DNA from: Euborellia annulipes
Lineage: Eukaryota; Arthropoda; Insecta; Dermaptera; Anisolabididae
Assembly (NCBI GenBank): GCA_023213315.1
Contig: JAKCPI010005260.1
Span: 1-64,000 of the forward strand
Reading direction: 5' to 3'
DNA: 64,000 bases
In this document: positions 11,199 through 22,789 of the stretch, in pieces
Layout: each line of letters starts with the position of its first letter
How positions within the stretch are numbered: the first letter of the stretch is position 1
Position numbers and translations under genes: made by a program
Notes under the pieces: generated by a model
What the model saw: only the letters and a program-made list of their open reading frames with translations
The model's database searches: none
What the model was told of the DNA's origin: nothing

Positions 11199-11430
11199 AG
11201 CCTTCGGGGCTTGGTGTAGTTGGTAACGTGCCTACCTTCTATACCGAACGTCGCGGGTTCGAACCCCAGGAAGTCCGATGATTTTATTTAAGGCATTTGG
11301 ATACCAAATGGCTTAAATAGAAATGCCTGAACCCCCAATAGATATATTAAACATAGGAGTATCGTTAAAAGTCTTAAATGGCCTAAATTGCCGAAAAGAC
11401 TGTGTGAATGTGAAAATAATGACAAAAATT
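11199..11430 (+). repeat. tRNA-derived SINE S1, near full length
   Basis: The copy runs CGGGGCTTGGTGTAGTTGGT (A-box region), B box GGTTCGAACCC, the body GTCCGATGATTTTATTT, CCATTTGG-type inverted heptamers, ACCCCCAATA, then the 3' domain AAATGGCCTAAATTGCCGAA and AAGACTGTGTGAATGTG. It is one of the most complete copies and useful as the reference. Confidence 0.9.
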
Positions 11431-11819
11431 ATTTTTTTGAGTTTTTAAGGGGGCGGGATGGGCTCACACATCCCTTTGGCTAGGGTTCTACTCATTGTTT
11501 GAAAACTACTAACGATTTTAACAGAGCTTTATCTATATCTATTTGGTAATAAGAAAACATTAAATACGCCTGTTGATAGGCAACCCAAAAAACATCTGAA
11601 TTCGTCCGGGAGCATCGATTAAAAGATTTTATTCTTCTTGTATCATCTCCATTCAATAAGGACAGTTTGTATTTCTTGAAAAAGCAAAAATAAATGTGTT
11701 ATTATTATTAACTTCAATTCATAAATCATTATTTGAGATGGAATCATTAAATCAAGTAAAGGTGGAAATTTAAATAATTTTATTTTCTTCTCACTAAACA
11801 ATATTGGAGTTTTTTTTTT

Positions 11820-12115
11820 TTTTTGCGTTATAATTGGATGGCTTGGCTGCTCGGCTTCCGCCATGCCCGCAATTTAAGGGCTTGTGAAAAGCAACCCCAA
11901 AAACGGCATCCGCCGCCTTTTGGCCACGTGTCCCGATCCCAATCCAATCGGCCGTTGCTTTTCAGCCTTTAGGCTACAGCTAATCCCAGCCCAGCTTCCC
12001 ACACCCTCTCAGCCCATCCTGCTATACCACCGTTCCGCTATAACACTCCAATTAAGGCTTTTTAATAACCGCAAACGAGCCTCGAGGTTTCTTTCCGCTT
12101 TTGTTTTTTGAATTC
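11820..12115. promoter_or_regulatory. GC-rich unique island
   Basis: Repeat-free and GC-richer, with CACGTG (GGCCACGTGTC), two CCAAT-type boxes (ATCCAATCGG, CTCCAATTAAG) and TAATCCCAGCC. The forward frame here is Pro/Leu-rich without a recognised domain. Possibly a regulatory element or 5' exon; unproven. Confidence 0.28.
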
Positions 12116-12255
12116 ACTCTCTCAAGTTCTCAAACAGGGTGGATGGAGACCGAAAACTCTTTTTACCCTTGTATTAAAAAAAAAAACGCATAGACCTCGT
12201 TAATGCTTACGTTGATATCGCTAACACTCATCGTATGAGAAACGAGAAGTGCTGT

Positions 12256-12278
12256 GCTCTCTCTCTCTCTCTCTCTCT
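12256..12278. repeat. (CT)n microsatellite
   Basis: Eleven CT units. Confidence 0.95.
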
Positions 12279-12299
12279 TTAGACATAAAGCTCAATCTA

Positions 12300-13074
12300 A
12301 TATAATATAAGCTTTGCCCCGGAGGCTCTCATTGCTATCAAGTACTCTAGAGTTTTTATTTAAGAAATTTAAACTTCACTCATGTTTTTTTTTTTTTTTA
12401 ATCAAATTATATTACCTCAATTTTAAGTAAAAGAAAAATTATAAATAAAAAGCTAAATATTTTTTTTTTTTTTTTTAGAAAATTAATTAAATATAAAAAT
12501 AAATGAAGCGCAAAATATGAAGTAAGAGCAATCTAACTAATTCACTTTTTTTTTACTTTAAATTGAATTTAAATAAAAAAGAATTTCAATTAAATATTAA
12601 ATTAAAAAAAAAAAGAACGAAATAAATAGATAAGAAATAAAAACTTTTGAATTAACGAGAAATTTTTTATCTTCTGTGGTTTGATCCAACTTCTATTTGT
12701 GGATTTAAACTGACTAGCATATTTACATCATAGTATGAATATTAATTTTAATTTTTTTATACGGTTGCATATAATAATTATTATTATTAAAAAAAATAAT
12801 TTTTGGATTCCTGGATTATTATAATTTTCTTTTTCTTTTTTAAAATATCTAGTAAATAGAAGATCCTTCGTTGCATATTGGAAACTTGCGATATCTTAAA
12901 TTTCAGTGCTTAATTTAAAGAGGTGGTAGTAGTGGAAAAATGTTGACAAACTTCGGATTGGTGATATTAATCAATAGATAAGACAAATTAGATACAAAAA
13001 TATTGAATACTTTTTTTAATTGTATCTTACTTTAGATTTCTTTTTTTCTTTCATATAAAAAAAAAATAAAATTA
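12300..13074. other. Very AT-rich spacer
   Basis: Poly-A and poly-T tracts with no feature I can support. Confidence 0.5.
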
Positions 13075-13255
13075 ACTCTTCTTTTTAGTAGTTTATATTT
13101 TGGACAATGCAGTTACAGGTGTGTTGAAAATCAGAAAAAATTTTCATTGTACGTATGATAATTGAAATCTACAAAAGATAAAAATTTTCTTTGAAAATAT
13201 TTTTGAAGCTACTCTAACTGCATTGTCCAAAAAATAAACTACTAAAAAGAAGAGT
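13075..13255. mobile_element. Short inverted-repeat element (MITE)
   Basis: ACTCTTCTTTTTAGTAGTTT and TTGGACAATGCAGTTA on the left are mirrored by TAACTGCATTGTCCAA and CTACTAAAAAGAAGAGT on the right. The flanks are TA or TAA on both sides. It is about 180 bp with a single copy here. Confidence 0.8.
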
Positions 13256-13304
13256 AATTTTAATTAATAATTGGACTGTATATACCATTCTGCAAAAAAA
13301 CAGT

Positions 13305-13460
13305 ACATTAATACCGATGGCTTCCGGGGGACGTTCCTTCCCGCTGATTGCTCGGGGTCACCAATTCCGAGTTTTAGCCGCGTTTGGTATCGCTTAACCG
13401 CAACGATTGTGGTTACTGTTACTCTTCTCCTTTGTCAGCCCCTCCCCCCCCTCCGGCTTA
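13305..13460 (+). repeat. SINE-like family F
   Basis: It contains ACCGATGGCTTCCGGGGGAC, GCTGATTGCTCGGGGTCACC, CGCTTAACCGCAACGATTGTGG and a CAGCCCC end. The conserved block is 'GCTTAACNNCAANGATNNTGGTGG...CCAGGCC'. Other copies are at 25.1, 29.6, 30.3, 32.0, 33.6, 33.8, 53.0 and 57.8 kb. Origin (tRNA, 5S or other) not determined. Confidence 0.75.
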
Positions 13461-13751
13461 TTTTATTTAATCTTTTATTTATGCTGCGATATTTGAATTT
13501 CATTAAGATTGGAAAGAAATAAGATAGATTGTAATCTATCTGTAATAAGATAGAGGTGCTCAAGGGTGGGTCGTTTTGCCACTTTTTTTCGGAGCAAAAT
13601 GGAATACCCGCCAAAAGTGGCCCAGCCACATGAAAATTACAGATATACATTTTTTTTCAAATCGGACAATATCTTCTGTGAGAATTTTTACCTCAATGTT
13701 TTGAAATTTGGACGACTGAAAATCCCAAAATTGTCATTAAGTTTAGTTGGG

Positions 13752-13996
13752 TTATAAAGCGACCATATTTTTGGATAACGAGATGTCACTTGAGATAGAA
13801 AACTGACATTCTAGCCTCAAATGCCAGTTATATGAAAGGGCCAGAGATGTCTCCTCTGGGCGCTTAATTGTACTGAATTTGCCCCGTTTTCGACCCAGAA
13901 TGCATCTCTTCCAGGGTATAACTGGCATTTGAGGCTAGAAGGTCAGTTTTCATTGCAAGTGACATCTCGTTATCCAAAAATATGGTCGCTTTATAA
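13752..13996. mobile_element. MITE with ~80-bp terminal inverted repeats
   Basis: TTATAAAGCGACCATATTTT, then GATAACGAGATGTCACTTG and CTAGCCTCAAATGCCAGTTA are mirrored at 13917-13996. The centre is GC-richer (GGGCGCTTAATTGTACTGAA). The ends fall at TTATAA. No ORF. Confidence 0.85.
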
Positions 13997-13999
13997 ATT

Positions 14000-15578
14000 A
14001 TACTGTAGATTTAAAAAAATTACGTAGGCTATATAGTTATATATTTTATTCCCCTGTAGAACGACATAATTCTATCCCGAAACATCAAAAATTTTAATTT
14101 TAACACTGCATTCCTGTCTAGAAATTAAATGACACGACCTGATCACAAGCTCTTCAGCGTTCAAATAATAAATAAAAGATCTTTTAGAATTAATTGATCC
14201 AGAAGAAGTTAAAACTTCAAAAATACCCTTCTAAAAATGATCAATTCATCTTGTAAAGGTCATAATTCCCACTCATTCATCAAAATCAAATTTTGTATGA
14301 TTACAATAACTTCCTGTTCTTTGAATATTAGTTCGGGATATAAATAATATATACGTGATAACAAACTAGTTGGCCATATAACACATATTTAGGCCTAACC
14401 ATCAATAACCAACCAAGCATGAACTGACGCAATATGGTTATAGAGTTAGTTGGCAAGGGCTGGTGGGTTACCCTTCCGAATTAAATAAAGGTAGGGGGGG
14501 GGGAATCATTCGATGCGATCTTTTTGTTATTTTTAAATCAATTCGCAAAAAAAAAAATCAATTTAAATTTATTTTATCTAATATTTCCATATTTTTCAGA
14601 GAAAAAAATACGCAGTGCCATGTCCATTTGCCATTCATTATCTCAAACTCTTTGTTGATTACTAACCAACAAATGTATCATTTCCGTGTACTACGAGCAG
14701 TAAATATAATTGCGGAATATCCGTCTGTCTGTCTCATTCTGTTTCTCCAAGTTCCATTTGGAATATCGAATTGAAATTTTGCACTCTTTTAAAGACTAGG
14801 AGAAATATTCGGACTGCAAATCCCCAAATGGGAGGCTCAAAATATTCCTGAAAATCTCAGTGGAAAGCATTCGATTCTATCTCGCCTTTTGAAAAATTAA
14901 ATTTTGATTTCGGCTAATCTTTAGTATAAAGTTTTCTCGCTGTTGGATGCACTTAATACACTTATTTACATTTAAAACAACTTACTGGGACTCCAACCTA
15001 ATCTGTTTGGTCCCTTGCAATAACCAAATTCTCCATAGAAAAAAATAAAACAACTTTAAGGAACTCACAGGCGTAAATGTTAGATTTAAAAAACTGTCAA
15101 CCGAAGGTTTAAGTTGAAACTTCAATAATTTTACATCACTTAATAAGTGTTTCGACACTATTTTTTTGTAAGTAAGAATTATTTTACTTTGTTGCTTGTG
15201 GGAGTTTATCTCTAGCTTTATTACCTATCGAATTCTACTGGGTGGAGTCTGTGTATTATTCATCGAGGGTATATTTTGGATGTAGGTTTAAATTGTGTTT
15301 AGTCCTACACCATTTCTTCTTTCAGCCAGTAATGTGTATTGTCTTTTTTTTTTGGCTTTTACCATGGAGTAGATTTAGATGTAATTTGGGGTATAAGTTC
15401 AATTTGATATGCTCGTCGTTATGAAATCAGTTCTGAAGAGTGTCAAAGATGTATGAAGTGTTGTGGGTTTTTTTTTTTTTTTTTAATTATCAACAAAAAA
15501 CTTCGAATGGACTAAATAGTCAGAATCATTATCTAAATGAAAGATTTATATTGATGGTGACCTAATGTCAGCAGGATG
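14000..15578. other. No gene recognised
   Basis: AT-rich, with occasional average-GC patches (14440-14500, 14990-15030, 15230-15320). No splice-bounded open frame that I trust. Confidence 0.4.
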
Positions 15579-15830
15579 CCCTTGGGCTTAGTGTAGTTTG
15601 TAGCGTGCTGGCCTTATATACCAAGGGTCGCGGGTTAGAATCCCAGCCAGTCTGATGATTTTTTGGATTTGGATACCAAAGGGCTTAAGTATGAATGCCT
15701 GGACCCCAAATAAATATATATTATTAAATACGAGTTATCGTTAAAGTCTTATATGGTCTAATTTGCCGAAAAGACTGTGTGAATGTGTGTGTGATTGTGA
15801 GTGGGAAAAAATGTGAATGTTAAAATAATC
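15579..15830 (+). repeat. tRNA-derived SINE S1
   Basis: CTTGGGCTTAGTGTAGTTTG, a B-box-like CGGGTTAGAATCCCAG, GTCTGATGATTTTTT, then ATATGGTCTAATTTGCCGAA and AAGACTGTGTGAATGTG with a TGTGTG tail. The body is slightly shortened relative to 11199. Confidence 0.88.
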
Positions 15831-15837
15831 GGGAATA

Positions 15838-15920
15838 ATTGAGTGCAAGTAGAAGCACACCGATGGCCAGGATATGTTAGAGATCCCGGGTTCTATTCCG
15901 GGATGCTTAGCCCAATATCA
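15838..15920 (+). repeat. tRNA-like segment after SINE S1
   Basis: GATCCCGGGTTCTATTCCGG forms a T-arm-like hairpin with a near-consensus B box (GGTTCTATTCC). The 5' part (GCACACCGATGGCCAGG) resembles a D-arm only loosely. Probably another tRNA-related SINE fragment. Confidence 0.4.
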
Positions 15921-16930
15921 ATATAAATTTCACATTTAAAGAAATAAGTTTTGGGGTTTGAATCAAATACTATATTCACTGTCTCTTTATATTTAGTAAG
16001 GTATAATAGGAATAAATAAAAGAGTATAAAATTAAATAACTTTTTCTATTGTTTGATTACAAACAACAAACAGTGAATTAATTTTCACCCTCATTCCAAT
16101 GGATTTCTTTACAAGAGCCAGCCATCCAGACAGCCACTCAAACAGTCAGTCAAGCAGAAAACTTCCCTGCTGTTGCTTGTTAAGACTGATTATGTTGCGT
16201 TTATTTTTTGGGTAACTTTCAAATGACCTTCCAACGAGAAATATACTTAAGTGGATGATTGATCTTTAATTTGTTTATATAGCTTCATCTTAACAAATTT
16301 TTTTTTTCCTTCTAATACCTAAATGTTGCAATAGTTTTGGTTTTGGAGTAAAAACAAATGATATTTTTTCTGCTTTTTATTTTTAATTTGGGTATCTGCA
16401 ATATCTATTGCAAAATATAAAGCGCTCAGCAAACAAAACGTGTGTTTGTACACAGTGGCTTTTTATGATATTTATATCAATAGTTCCTTTGTTTATCAAT
16501 CTTAATGCAATTTAGAATTGCTCCACAATGGCATAAATAATAATAATTTTTATTCGATAGAGGCTCTCCTTTTGGCTGACATCCTCTCTTCCTGTCTATC
16601 ATTCGAATTCTTTTTTTTTTCATATTAAATTTGGATGAAATTCAAATTCAAAATCTTGGGACAGATTTCAAGGTGTTTTGAAATTTAGATCTCAACTCAG
16701 CATTTTGAAGTAAAATTTGATTTTTCAATTTCTGGATTATCTATCCACTTGGATTGTTCTGATCAATAAATACAGAAGGAAGAGTTAACCAAACATAAAG
16801 CCTCTGAGGTCTTATTGAATTTTGAAGCATGCAGAGGCCTTATTTTTGGCTGCACCTCTTTTCTTTAGAACTAGAGTCACTCCTTCAATTATACGTAAAG
16901 GTAATCTAATTAAATGCTGGTTTCTTTCCT
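15921..16930. other. No feature except a short flank repeat
   Basis: ATTCACTGT near 15975 and ACAGTGAAT near 16070 are a small inverted pair. The segment 16800-16910 resembles the GGCTGCA...CCTCTT edge seen at 51.65 kb, suggesting an old palindrome-family fragment. Confidence 0.35.
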
Positions 16931-16934
16931 CCAG

Positions 16935-17084
16935 ATACCAATTTTAATTTTTTTTATTAAAGGCGTTCAGGAGGTAGATGTTACGCATGTTTTTCCCGAT
17001 AAGAAGGCGTTGTGTGTCATTAAAAGTATGCCCAAATATCAAGTAATTCAAAAATTTGCCAAGAGATGTCAGAATGGTAGCTAA
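16935..17084 (+). CDS. Candidate terminal coding exon, function unknown
   Basis: TTTCTTTCCTCCAG, a strong polypyrimidine acceptor, ends at 16934. From 16935 the frame is open for 49 codons to TAA at 17082-17084 and encodes KGVQEVDVTHVFPDKKAL, then CVIKSMPKYQVIQKF and AKRCQNGS. The segment is clearly GC-richer than both flanks, and its residue mix (charged, mixed hydrophobic, few Phe/Asn/Lys runs) is unlike the AT-driven frames elsewhere. The first ~8 codons are AT-rich. No domain is recognised; a hydrophobic-alternating pattern (VDVTHVF...ALCVI) would suit beta strands. It could be a last exon of a gene whose other exons lie outside the window, a processed fragment, or chance. No poly(A) signal is obvious directly downstream. 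Confidence 0.35.
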   Translation: MPILIFFIKGVQEVDVTHVFPDKKALCVIKSMPKYQVIQKFAKRCQNGS

Positions 17085-17735
17085 TAATATTTAATGCATT
17101 TAGTTGATTTTCATTTATCTTTTAAGAATGAATACTTTATAAATGTTATTATATATTTTGTATCTTTTATAAAGCATATAATTATATTAATATAGGCCAG
17201 ATATAGGTTAATAGGGGATCGGCGGTTAGACTAGCCTGCCATCTTTTGCAAGAGTGCTGAACTATTTGACACATAATTTTTTAAATATATCTACTAAGCC
17301 TATTTTAAAATTTTCTTAATTAATATGGGATTAATAATAACAATAAATTCATTTTTAAATTTAAAAAAAATTAAGATTATTGGAACAGATGGTTTGCTTT
17401 ATTAGCTTGACAAAAAAAAAATTAATTTCCTTCATTTTTTAATAAGTCATTATAAAAATTATAACTTTCTGTCCCAATATTCCAAATTGAATATAATTCA
17501 TTAAAAAAAAAATCGCATTGAAAGAATTCCTTATAATGTCTAGTTTTTTTAAAGTACGTTTAGACGCCGCTCACCCCTTTAATAAAAAATAAAATTTTAA
17601 CATTAAAATTTTTTAAAATATTTTTAATAAAGATAAACGGATTTTTACAATATGTAGTAACAAGATCTTTTAATAAAAAAAAAAAATTATTTTCCCATAA
17701 AACCATGAAAAAAAATTTTTTTTTCTGAAATATTC
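17085..17735. other. AT-rich spacer
   Basis: No gene or paired arms were noticed. Confidence 0.45.
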
Positions 17736-18043
17736 TCAATTTCCAATGGAGAGGAAACGGCCTAAAGAGGAATTCGGTGTCGGTTCCGAACCCAACAGAA
17801 GAGAGAAGGAGGAGGGATAATTGACGAAAATCGAGACGGAAATTAATAAAGAAAGAAGAGGCACTATCTCAGTGGAGCCCCTAGAGCTCTCTATTAAGCC
17901 CCTAGTCCCTAGTGCAGCCAAGCGTTTGACACGATCAGCACCCTCAACCCCGTTTTCGAGGCCCCCGGGGCTGGAAACGAACGCCTTATCTCACTGCTCG
18001 CAGACCTGAAGACTCTCTTCGTGTCTTCTCTCTCTCTCTCTCT
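17736..18043. promoter_or_regulatory. GC-rich unique island ending in (CT)n
   Basis: A GC-richer, CpG-containing segment with no repeat match in the window, ending in a CT run at 18026-18043. Both strands have short open frames but no motif. Promoter or enhancer role is only a possibility. Confidence 0.25.
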
Positions 18044-18395
18044 AAAATGGGGGAATTTACTAATTCGCACTTAGAATATTAGATCGGTCTTTTTCAAAAA
18101 GAATTGCCAACTTTCTTTTCTGACTTCTCTTATTCTTGATTTTAATGGAACTTTGAAATTACTTATAATGAAAAGAAATTTTTATTTTTGTTTTTTAAAG
18201 TCCTCTGGATATAAAAAATTAAAAAAAAGATCAACTTTTTTCTTCCCTCTCAGGGCTAGCTAACTCATCAAATGTTTTCTCACCCTGCAATAGATGGCTC
18301 TAGTAATGCATCAATTAAATAATATAAAGGTTTTATTATTTGAGAATTTATAATAGAAGAATCATTAAATATAAATTTTAGACTAATGTGATGCA

Positions 18396-18620
18396 GTGGC
18401 GTATCTTGAAATTTATTTTTTGGGGGCTGATGGGTATCCGGGAGAATTTTGGAGGGGATAGAATCACGGGAAGGGAGGTCCGGGCCTCCGGGAAAATTTT
18501 TAAGTATCTAGAAGCATTTTTAGACCACCTAAACAATCCTGAAATATTTTAGAGTTGTGCTAAAACTCTAGATAGGCCTATTTTAGGATTTCGGGGGTGG
18601 GGTGGGGGGAGCTGCAGCTC
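18396..18620. repeat. GGCGTA-type transposon, one end
   Basis: CAGTGGCGTATCTTGAAATT followed by GGGGGC and alternating CCGGG/AATTTT blocks matches the end type at 53.5-53.8 kb and 58.07 kb. The opposite end is not found. Confidence 0.5.
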
Positions 18621-19072
18621 CAATCAGAGCAAGGTCAAATCGGAGAATTTTAAAATTCACTTTTATTGATGAATTTTCAAGAAAATAAAATTTAAAAATT
18701 CTGAATTAATGTTAGTAATACACCGTTTCAATATCGAACAGGATGGAATGGAAGATCGGGGAGCAGGGGGGAAAAAAAGGGGGGGGGGGGGGAAATAATA
18801 AAAAATAAAAAAAAAAAAATACCAAATGACTTAGTCGTCCAAATGTGAAATTAAAATAACAGCGTTTTAATTATATATTTCCAAATTTTATTCCAAGTAT
18901 TTCAAAATGGTTTTGGACAATTTGTATTAAAAAAAAAACAAATGTTTCTTGTTTCAACTTTGTAATGTACCTTCTTGGTTCAAAACTATAAAACTGAAGG
19001 TGCTTTAATAAAATTCGTTTAAATTTAATATTTTTTCAATTTTATCTAGCTTAGTATCACATTAGAATTTAA

Positions 19073-19187
19073 TTGGGCATCCAAATGACTTAAATAAAAT
19101 CCTCGGATTGCCTTGGATCCGAACCCGCGACTCTTGGTAGGTCTATACAAGGCCAGTACGCTAGCCACTACACCAAGCCCGAGGGTT
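19073..19187 (-). repeat. tRNA-derived SINE S1, 5' part
   Basis: Reverse complement of the S1 head: the B box appears as GGATCCGAACCCGCGAC, the A-box region as GCTAGCCACTACACCAAGCC, and the end as CGAGGG. The 3' tail is missing. Confidence 0.85.
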
Positions 19188-19529
19188 TTGTAGTGGACAA
19201 AAAATTGCAATACTTTTAGAACAAACATTTTGTTTAAAAGATCTTATCAAATTATGTTAGTTTAAATTGAATGTAGTCATATTAAAAAAAAAAAAAACAC
19301 TCGTTTATTGTTTGCCAAAGCAAAAAAAAAAAAAAATATTTAAATTAAGAAGATTACAATTCTTTTTTTTTCTCTCTCCTTCTCTCTTTAAATTACGATA
19401 ATTTGTCAAAATTGTTTTCAGAAGTAAGTCCCAATATTTTCTTTCAAACTTGTTTTTGAGAGAGAGAAGTGAAGAGGAGAAGATAAAGCAATTAGACGAA
19501 CGAAGAAGAAAGAAAAGAAAGCAAAGTCT

Positions 19530-19553
19530 ACACCCCCACCCCCACCCCCACCC
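19530..19553. repeat. CCCCCA tandem repeat
   Basis: Four C-runs separated by single A; potential G-quadruplex on the minus strand. Confidence 0.85.
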
Positions 19554-19559
19554 TATAAC

Positions 19560-20234
19560 CTCTGCTGAAAAGACATTAGCCTTAATTTGGTCTCGGTCGA
19601 TTAAACTTTTAAAACAACTTGAATTTGCTCTTTGCAAAACAAAAATATGTCCCGAAAGAAGAAGAAGAAGAACGAGATAGGATGTTTGCCTCCTCTACGT
19701 GATTATTATTTTTATAAAAAAAAAAAAAAAAAAAAAACAATCAGGGTGGGGTGTAATCATAATATTTGTTCCGCTCTTCTCCAACTCTCTTTTGGACATC
19801 ATCATCATCATCTTCATCTTTATCCTCATCATGAATGAATGATATCTTGAAAGTACTGTGTCCCTCTCTCTCTCTTGGTTCTTTCATGTTGTGGCCAATC
19901 GAGGAAAATGATCATTTGTGCAGGAGCAACAGCAACAGCAGCAATCTCTTTAAGTAGCTTTAAAAAAAAAAAAAAAAATCGCAAGCAGCGTGCTCACTGC
20001 CAATCTTCTCCCTCACTCCTTCGGTTTTTCTATTTTCCTTTCCTTATAGCTTTTAATTTCTCTTTTGACGAATTTCCTGATGGAGGATTTCATTTCCTAC
20101 CCTCTCTCTCGCTCTATCTAATCAATACTAAATGATATAATTACTATATTTAGATATAATAATATTAATATATAATATTTAAGATATATACATCGCGTAT
20201 GTAAGCCACAAAGGAAATTTATTAATAAAATAAT
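19560..20234. other. No gene recognised
   Basis: Purine-rich, poly-A, CAT-repeat and CAGCAA-repeat stretches (19797-19826, 19922-19945) produce low-complexity frames with no domain. Confidence 0.45.
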
Positions 20235-20410
20235 CAGTATTTATTAAATACCCGACAAAAGTAAGGGTGTGCTGCCGGGAGTTGAACCACGGATCCACCA
20301 ATTTGTACTTGGTCTAGTGGTAAGGGCACTCCGACTACAAATTGGTGGATCCGTGGTTCAACTCCCGGCAGCGCACTCTTACTTTTGTCGGGTATTTGAA
20401 TTAATAAATA
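20235..20410. repeat. Palindrome built from a tRNA-like sequence
   Basis: The right half (20307-20377) reads CTTGGTCTAGTGGTAAGGGC (A box), ACTCCGACTACAAATTGG and B box GGTTCAACTCC, like a tRNA. The left half is its near-perfect reverse complement from GCTGCCGGGAGTTGAACCAC onward. The arms extend into ACCCGACAAAAGTAAG. The B box matches the consensus exactly. Confidence 0.82.
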
Positions 20411-20517
20411 TTGAATTATATAAAAATTTTAATAATGATGTTGGATGTGGCTGTTTTTTCTATGGTATATCTATAATTCTCTGATGTCTTTACTTCTGTT
20501 TGTATTATTCTGTTTTA

Positions 20518-20626
20518 TTTTCTCTTACCTCTATATATATGTTAATATATATAGAGAAAGTATTGGATTCATGTCAAAAATTCGATGTCGAGATTTTGAT
20601 GGATCTTCACGTTTTGAGGTCCCCTG
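20518..20626 (-). repeat. Repeat R1 terminal fragment
   Basis: TTTTCTCTTACCTCTATATA, AGAAAGTATTGGATTCATGT and CGATGTCGAGATTTTGATGG. It stops at GAGGTCCCCTGA, where a tRNA-like segment begins. Confidence 0.85.
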
Positions 20627-20633
20627 AGCATAT

Positions 20634-20770
20634 CGGTAGACTAAACACCAGTCCCGGGAGTTGAACCCGGTATCTCCACTTGCATCTGACTACCGAGTAG
20701 ATCAAGTGCAAGTGGATGATACCCGATAGTCTAGAAATCCAGGGTTCGATTCCCGGAACCCTTTTGAAAA
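20634..20770. repeat. Back-to-back tRNA-like segments
   Basis: The left part is antisense (GGGAGTTGAACCCGG, perfect inverted B box). The right part is sense (AGGGTTCGATTCCCGG, perfect B box). CTCCACTTGCA/TGCAAGTGGA pair in the middle. Same architecture as 20235-20410, different tRNA-like sequence. Confidence 0.7.
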
Positions 20771-21460
20771 TAAATTTACTCAGAAATTTAAAAAAAAAAA
20801 AAAAAATAATTTTTGTCTGTTATAAAAAAAAAATCGCAGTTTAATCAGGACATTTTATTTCCCTAGATTCACAGCCTTTTTTTTGTTCCTGCCCTAACTA
20901 CTTTTTATAACTTTATTTTTCAAATAGAATATCAATATGGCTGCAATTTGACCGGATATATTATTTTTTTTACATATGCTAGCTAGCTAGTAGCTATCTC
21001 GTTATCTTGAATTTTTTAAAGATCCAATTTGGTGTTGGAATTATCTGAATAATATTACTCCCTTTTGAAAAAGTTAATTTATATAATTAGAGATGACGTT
21101 GATAAGCATCTATGTTTCGAAATTCCAATGTAAAAAAAATCCCCTCCCCGACACAAACAAGCACCAAATTACTTGGCAATTTAACGCTTCTGAATTTAAC
21201 AATGGCCGTAAGGCATTGTGTAATCTCAGAATATCACCTGGTCTCTTTTCTTCACTTCATATCAGCCAATATATTCAATAATAATATTGATTGGAAAATT
21301 ATCACTTGATGAAAATTGAGATAAAATATTCTTGAATTACACTTCATCTCTCCTTCTAATTCTGATTGCCAGGGGTATTGAATAAATAAAATTTTTATAT
21401 AATTAACTTGAATCAAACCCCATTTTCTGAATTTATTTTTAAAATGGGTAAACATGCTTA
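20771..21460. other. No gene recognised
   Basis: A patch at 21090-21260 is of average composition with overlapping frames but no motif or splice pair. Confidence 0.4.
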
Positions 21461-21465
21461 TTTAA

Positions 21466-21695
21466 AAAAATCTGGTGTGTATGGTCACACAGCACCCAAC
21501 TTTCTCTTATATTGGGCTCTGTGCTTGTAACACCATATGGTATCAACATATATTTAGTTTCCGACAACACATAGAATTCAAGATGTAAAATTTATAAACA
21601 GAAAAATATTTACCTATATAGTGACTATTTCTTCTATCTTTGAATTATAAGAATAAAATGTGTTTCAATTTTTGAGGGCAAAATGAATTTTGATC
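21466..21695 (+). repeat. Repeat R1, left part
   Basis: A decayed terminal palindrome (ATCTGGTGTGTATGGTCACA...AACACCATAT), then ATATTTAGTTTCCGACA, GAATTCAAGATGTAAAATTT and fragments of the body. The right half is missing. Confidence 0.75.
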
Positions 21696-21699
21696 AAAA

Positions 21700-22370
21700 A
21701 AATATTACCATACCACCATCTCTCCTTCGGCATCAGAGGCTATTTAATTAATTTCCAGCTAAAATAATTTTATTCCTCTGAGCAGGGGACTGGATAAACA
21801 TAAAAATGAATGAATAACTCAATTTGGAAATATTATTTTTTTACTTCATTTTTAATTTATTATTTATTTAAATTCGATTATAAAAAAAAAAACGTCGTCA
21901 TTGAAATATATATATATTTTTTTTGAAATTGGAATAAAAAAAAAGCTCATTACATATGTCATGATGATGCAAACAAATTACAAAAAAAAAAAATTAAAAT
22001 TTAATTTTGGATCATATTTACATTTTATTATTTTTTTTAAAGCTATTATAGCCAACTGTTTAATTTAATTTTAAATGAATTGTTAAACATTTTCGATCAC
22101 TGATTATAATTTCAGACGAATCCATGTTTTTTTTTTTATTGGTATTCATTTACATATTCTCTATTCATTGGAATATTAATAAACATGGAATTGTTGTATT
22201 ATGTGAATAATTCAAGTGTTTATGAATGAAAATCATTAATTTTTATTTATTTATTTATTTTTATAACCAATTAAAAAAATCTTATTTAATAAAAGAGAAA
22301 AAAGTAGGTTCAATATCTGTTTGTCTTGGATGGAGTAGCCAAAGGAGGTTCAGGACCTATTTTCTTAGGA
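21700..22370. other. AT-rich spacer
   Basis: CTCCTTCGGCATCAGAGGCT near 21722 resembles the leader of family F, but no body follows. Otherwise nothing. Confidence 0.4.
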
Positions 22371-22377
22371 TCTCTTA

Positions 22378-22789
22378 GGACCGGTTGCTTCACATCCAGT
22401 CAACTAGCAAACTTATCTGACTGATAGCATCGATATAGTACACAAGAACATGCTTAACCTTCGAGTTTAAAAGAATGATTTTTTTTAACATATAATTAGC
22501 TATCTGAGGTATAAGGAGGTTTTGTTAAGTTGGCAACTATTAAATTAAAATTAATATTAAAAATTAAAATGATTAATTTAAAAATTTCTAAAAAATAAAT
22601 AAGCTTAAACAAAGCTTGGGTTCCAATTTCACCCCTTATACCAAACTTTGGTTCTTAGCTAACTAACTACGATCTGGGCTCTTATTTAATCATATGCTTA
22701 TCTTAGCTAAATGTGAAAATACTCAAAAGTCATAGTTAAGTAGGTTAGCCGAGGGATAGCTAGTTAATTAGATGTGAAGCAACCGGTCC
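22378..22789. mobile_element. TIR element family E, complete copy
   Basis: The termini are GGACCGGTTGCTTCACATC and GATGTGAAGCAACCGGTCC, then an inverted CAACTAGC/GCTAGTTAA extension. The interior has no ORF. Related copies lie at 48.08-49.41 kb (with two insertions) and 62.88-63.03 kb (right half), plus a scrap at 1.1 kb. A 3-bp duplication (TTA/ATA) is possible but not exact. Confidence 0.85.

Noticed and set aside
20307..20377. Functional tRNA gene
   Set aside because: Good A and B boxes, but the acceptor stem does not close cleanly and the sequence is half of a palindrome, so it is treated as a SINE-like repeat.
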